This document shows positions 61,008 through 64,000 of a stretch of DNA of 64,000 nucleotides, piece after piece. The position numbers and the translations under genes were made by a program. The notes beneath the pieces are model-generated. The model searched no databases, was not told the DNA's origin, and saw only the letters and a program-made list of their open reading frames with translations. Every line of letters starts with the position of its first letter. Within the stretch, counting starts at the first letter, position 1. The DNA comes from Lelliottia sp. WAP21 (GTDB lineage: Bacteria; Pseudomonadota; Gammaproteobacteria; Enterobacterales; Enterobacteriaceae): the NCBI RefSeq assembly GCF_020532665.2, contig NZ_JAIWPG020000013.1, positions 1-64,000 of the forward strand, in the 5' to 3' direction.

Positions 61008-61469
61008 TCATTTCGCTGGCCGGCGTTTGACTTCCAGCAGCCATTTATCAAGTTCAGCGGCGAATAGCTGACGATCCCGCTGGGAAAGCGTATCCGGCCC
61101 GCCCGTCTGAACACCGCTGGCGCGCAGGGTATCCATAAAATCACGCATGGTCAGTTTCTGGCGAATTGTCGAAGAGGTGTAACGCTCACCGCGAGGATTC
61201 AGGGCAGCGGCCCCTTTCTCGAGTACTTCAGCGGCCAGCGGAATATCCGCCGTAATGACCAGATCCTCCGGGCTGCACAGGCGCACAATTTCATTATCCG
61301 CCACGTCAAAGCCTGCGGGGACGCGCAGGGAGCGAATAAATTTTGACGGCGGGATGCGTAAATTCTGGTTAGCCACCAGCGTGAGCGGCATCTGCACGCG
61401 CTCTGCGGCGCGGAATAAAATCTCTTTAATGACATTCGGACACGCATCCGCATCCACCCAAATGGCCAT
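61008..61469 (-). CDS. yaiI: YaiI, UPF0178 (NYN-like) family protein
   Basis: This 153-residue protein of the UPF0178 family starts [17 protein letters not shown]; the conserved Asp residues resemble the PIN/NYN nuclease fold, but no activity is known. The start at 61469 matches the E. coli protein; the frame reaches 61490. It is divergent from proC. Confidence 0.92.
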   Translation of the reverse strand: MAIWVDADACPNVIKEILFRAAERVQMPLTLVANQNLRIPPSKFIRSLRVPAGFDVADNEIVRLCSPEDLVITADIPLAAEVLEKGAAALNPRGERYTSSTIRQKLTMRDFMDTLRASGVQTGGPDTLSQRDRQLFAAELDKWLLEVKRRPAK

Positions 61470-61572
61470 GTTGTCTCCCATCAATATCAATGTTGGCTAT
61501 TGTCGCCTGCTTTTCATTGTTAAGCTATAAAGCGATCGCTCAGAAAACAACGCATCATAACGGAGAGACATG

Positions 61573-62382
61573 ATGGAAAAGAAAATCGGGTTTATCGGTT
61601 GCGGAAACATGGGCAAAGCCATTCTTGGCGGCCTGATTGCCAGCGGCCAGGTGCTGCCAGGGCAGATCTGGGTTTACACCCCATCACCAGACAAAGTGGC
61701 GGCGCTTCGCGATGAATACGGTATCAACGCTGCCGAAAGCGCACAGGAAGTGGCACAGGTTGCGGATATCGTCTTTGGGGCAGTCAAACCGAACATCATG
61801 ATTAAGGTGCTGAGTGATATCACCTCCAGCCTGAATAAAGACACTCTGGTGGTGTCTATCGCCGCAGGCGTCACGCTGGATCAGCTGGCACGGGCCCTGG
61901 GTCATGACCGTAAAATCGTGCGCGCCATGCCAAATACCCCCTCGCTGGTTAACGCGGGTATGACCTCCATTACGGCTAATGCGCTGGTCACTTCAGAAGA
62001 TGTTGCGGATGTACTGAACATTTTCCGCTGCTTTGGTGAGGCAGAGGTCATCGCTGAATCGATGATTCATCCTGTGGTGGGCGTCAGTGGCTCTGCACCG
62101 GCGTATGTGTTTATGTTTATCGAAGCCATGGCCGATGCTGCGGTACTGGGCGGAATGCCTCGTGCGCAGGCCTATAAGTTTGCTGCTCAGGCGGTGATGG
62201 GCTCAGCCAAAATGGTCCTGGAAACGGGTAAACACCCCGGTGAACTGAAAGATATGGTCTGCTCGCCTGGCGGAACAACCATCGAAGCGGTACGTGTACT
62301 GGAAGAGCGAGGGTTCCGCGCCGCCGTCATTGAAGCCATGACGAAATGCATGGAAAAATCAGAGCATCTGAGCAAATCCTGA
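61573..62382 (+). CDS. proC: Pyrroline-5-carboxylate reductase ProC
   Basis: This 269-residue NADPH enzyme makes the last step of proline synthesis. The Rossmann motif GFIGCGNMGKAILGG is at the N-terminus, and the substrate/dimer region DMVCSPGGTTIEAV is near residue 225. An ATG one codon upstream (61570) is equally readable, but 61573 matches the family. Confidence 0.96.
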   Translation: MEKKIGFIGCGNMGKAILGGLIASGQVLPGQIWVYTPSPDKVAALRDEYGINAAESAQEVAQVADIVFGAVKPNIMIKVLSDITSSLNKDTLVVSIAAGVTLDQLARALGHDRKIVRAMPNTPSLVNAGMTSITANALVTSEDVADVLNIFRCFGEAEVIAESMIHPVVGVSGSAPAYVFMFIEAMADAAVLGGMPRAQAYKFAAQAVMGSAKMVLETGKHPGELKDMVCSPGGTTIEAVRVLEERGFRAAVIEAMTKCMEKSEHLSKS

Positions 62383-62396
62383 CCGGAAGCCGGACG

Positions 62397-63512
62397 TCAG
62401 GCAGCCACTTCGGTGCGATTACGTCCGGCATTTTTCGCTTTATAAAGCGCCACATCCGCGGCTTTGAGCCACTCCCGATAGTGACCAAATGCGGGCGTCC
62501 AGGGGGCTATCCCCACGCTTATCCTCAGCCTGACCTGTGGCGCGTTGGGTAAAGTGAATGCCTGCAGGCGCTCATGCACCCGTGACATCGCGGCAATAGC
62601 ACTCTCCGCAGGCGTGCCGCTCATGATCACCGCAAACTCATCTCCACCAAATCGACCGATAATGTCTCCGGCCCGGAGCGTCAGTTGGATCTGCCGCGTG
62701 ACCGCAATAATGGCTTCGTCGCCGACGTCATGCCCCCAGGTGTCGTTAATACTTTTAAAATGATCGATATCGATAATCAACATCGTGGCGGGGCTTTGGT
62801 TACGGCGGCAGGTATCAAAGGCCGTGTGCAATAACATTTCCCAGTGCCGCCGGTTAAATACGCCCGTCATCCCATCGCGGGTACTCATCTTCTCAAGGCG
62901 CTGTTTGTGTTCAGCCAGGCGAATGGCCGTCAGGTAACTAATCCAGGCAAAAAGGAGGGGGTAAAGCACGATGACCGGCAGTGTGAGGCCTGTTTCAAGC
63001 GGAGAAACCGCCCACGTGAGCGGGGTTGCGGAAAGCTGAAGCGTCACCACCGCAGAGAGGATGACCATCGCCATCCCGGCGATAAACAGCCTGACCCCGC
63101 CTGCTCCCATCATGTTCATGCCGATCATCATGACCAGTGCCGCACTCGGCAACATGCTGGCCCCCATCAGGCCAATCCAGATACCGGCAATAATGGCATC
63201 AGCCTTAAGGTTCATGATTTCACTGCCGCGAGGATCGGCGGACCGACAGGCTCTTTGCCAGGCTAAATGTGGCCAGACAAAGGCCCAGCCGACCAAAAAA
63301 AGCCACCATCCGCCGGGCGGTGCCTGGATAACCAATACGCCAGCAATCGGAAAAAACATCGCCGCCAGGCCGCATATTCGCGGCAGCCGAATGCGTCGGG
63401 CAAACCGTATGCCGGAGCAATGGCGATCATCCTGAGTAAAATGCTTATGCCACTCTTCACAGGTGATGTCGGAGTTGTAATAGTTTTCATCATTCATGAT
63501 TTTTGGGAACAT
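62397..63512 (-). CDS. dgcC: Diguanylate cyclase DgcC (AdrA)
   Basis: This 371-residue inner-membrane enzyme has an N-terminal MASE2 domain (about residues 35-190, several helices) and a C-terminal GGDEF domain with an intact active site RFGGDEFAVIM near residue 290. It makes cyclic-di-GMP for cellulose production in E. coli and Salmonella, under CsgD. Its length equals the E. coli protein. It is convergent with proC (14-bp gap). Confidence 0.95.
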   Translation of the reverse strand: MFPKIMNDENYYNSDITCEEWHKHFTQDDRHCSGIRFARRIRLPRICGLAAMFFPIAGVLVIQAPPGGWWLFLVGWAFVWPHLAWQRACRSADPRGSEIMNLKADAIIAGIWIGLMGASMLPSAALVMMIGMNMMGAGGVRLFIAGMAMVILSAVVTLQLSATPLTWAVSPLETGLTLPVIVLYPLLFAWISYLTAIRLAEHKQRLEKMSTRDGMTGVFNRRHWEMLLHTAFDTCRRNQSPATMLIIDIDHFKSINDTWGHDVGDEAIIAVTRQIQLTLRAGDIIGRFGGDEFAVIMSGTPAESAIAAMSRVHERLQAFTLPNAPQVRLRISVGIAPWTPAFGHYREWLKAADVALYKAKNAGRNRTEVAA

Positions 63513-63601
63513 TCTGAAACATTTCCCAAATTATAGAGACGGGGTTTGCAGAGGAAGTATGAAATTTCGGGTGAGTCATGACAGCCACTCACCCGTAAGG
63601 A

Positions 63602-63922
63602 CTACACTTTTTTCTTCAGGCAGGCGCTCATAAACTTACTGCGATCGTCACCTTTAAGCATTTGATTTGTGGCTTGCTCATTACATTCACGCATCTTTTG
63701 CTGTTGTGGCGTCAGGCTCTTCTCGCCGGGTTTAGTGCTGCTGTTTTTCAGGCAATCGCTCATGTACGTTTTGCGCGCATCGCCTTTCAGCGTCTGTGAG
63801 GTGGCTTGCTGATTGCATGTTGTCATACGCTGTTGCTGAGGGGTGAGGGTCTTCTCCGCCGCATTCGCTGACGACATAAGAAACAGACCTGAGAGCAGGG
63901 TAACCAGTAATGTGATTTTCAT
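63602..63922 (-). CDS. psiF: Phosphate-starvation-inducible protein PsiF
   Basis: This 106-residue exported protein has a signal peptide (about residues 1-21) and two PsiF repeats, each with TPQQQ(R/K)M..CN(Q/E)QAT and a C-terminal C(L)K. Function is unknown; in E. coli it follows phoA and is induced by phosphate starvation. Upstream a CCACC/GGTGG run with a T-tract (63971-63990, minus strand) suggests that another transcription unit ends just outside. I saw no Pho box in the visible 78 bp. Confidence 0.93.
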   Translation of the reverse strand: MKITLLVTLLSGLFLMSSANAAEKTLTPQQQRMTTCNQQATSQTLKGDARKTYMSDCLKNSSTKPGEKSLTPQQQKMRECNEQATNQMLKGDDRSKFMSACLKKKV

Positions 63923-64000
63923 TGCACCATCCTTATATGAAGGTTCACAGTAAGTCTGGTTCGTAGCGGGAAAAAAGCCACCCGGTGGAAACGGATTCCA

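Overview
The window reads as a chromosome segment from an Enterobacteriaceae member close to Enterobacter. From yajR (about 14 kb) to psiF (63.9 kb) it follows, on the opposite strand orientation, the block I know from Escherichia coli K-12 as psiF-dgcC-proC-yaiI-aroL-yaiA-aroM-ppnP-rdgC-mak-sbcCD-phoBR-brnQ-proY-malZ-acpH-queA-tgt-yajC-secDF-tsx-yajI-nrdR-ribD-ribH-nusB-thiL-yajO-dxs-ispA-xseB-thiI-yajL-panE-yajQ-yajR. Protein lengths and start motifs agree closely with that block. All assignments are from memory of protein families; no search was run. Region 1 (1-13.9 kb) is an accessory sugar island. fucI-fucK-fucU run leftwards. Divergent from them are an RbsABC-type importer, an FGGY-family kinase resembling D-ribulokinase, a LacI-type repressor and fucA. 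A convergent two-gene operon follows: a DUF2961/GH172 glycosidase and a GPH-family symporter. Three near-identical GCTAACTCGAGTTAGC-like palindromes sit on the three promoters, each with a CRP-like site about 60 bp upstream of the inferred start, so the set looks like one regulon. FucI, FucK and FucA also act on D-arabinose, D-ribulose and D-ribulose 1-phosphate, and GH172 includes D-arabinofuranosidases. I therefore infer a dual L-fucose / D-arabinose(-furanoside) system. Region 2 (14-17.5 kb) is conserved core: yajR, yajQ, panE, yajL. Region 3 (17.5-22 kb) is a second accessory insert between yajL and thiI: a lone PTS EIIC, a GH4 6-phospho-glycosidase, an AgaI/NagB-like protein and a GntR/UTRA regulator, with a 26-bp palindromic operator upstream. 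Region 4 (22-41.6 kb) is core: isoprenoid, thiamin, riboflavin, Sec and queuosine genes plus tsx. Differences from E. coli are the apparent absence of pgpA between thiL and yajO, a WYL regulator and VOC gene pair between tsx and secF, and a 2-Cys peroxiredoxin after acpH. Region 5 (41.6-44.8 kb) is a three-gene operon: an isochorismatase-like hydrolase, a monooxygenase-domain membrane protein and a YtcJ-like amidohydrolase. Region 6 (44.9-64 kb) is core from malZ to psiF, with Pho, TyrR and MalT-like sites. A dispersed palindromic repeat (core CCCTCTCCC-N3-GGGAGAGGG) lies at 27.8, 33.4 and 56.7 kb. Each position coincides with a place where the E. coli gene order is broken (pgpA, yajD and araJ positions). 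No tRNA, rRNA, insertion sequence, CRISPR array or prophage gene was recognised.
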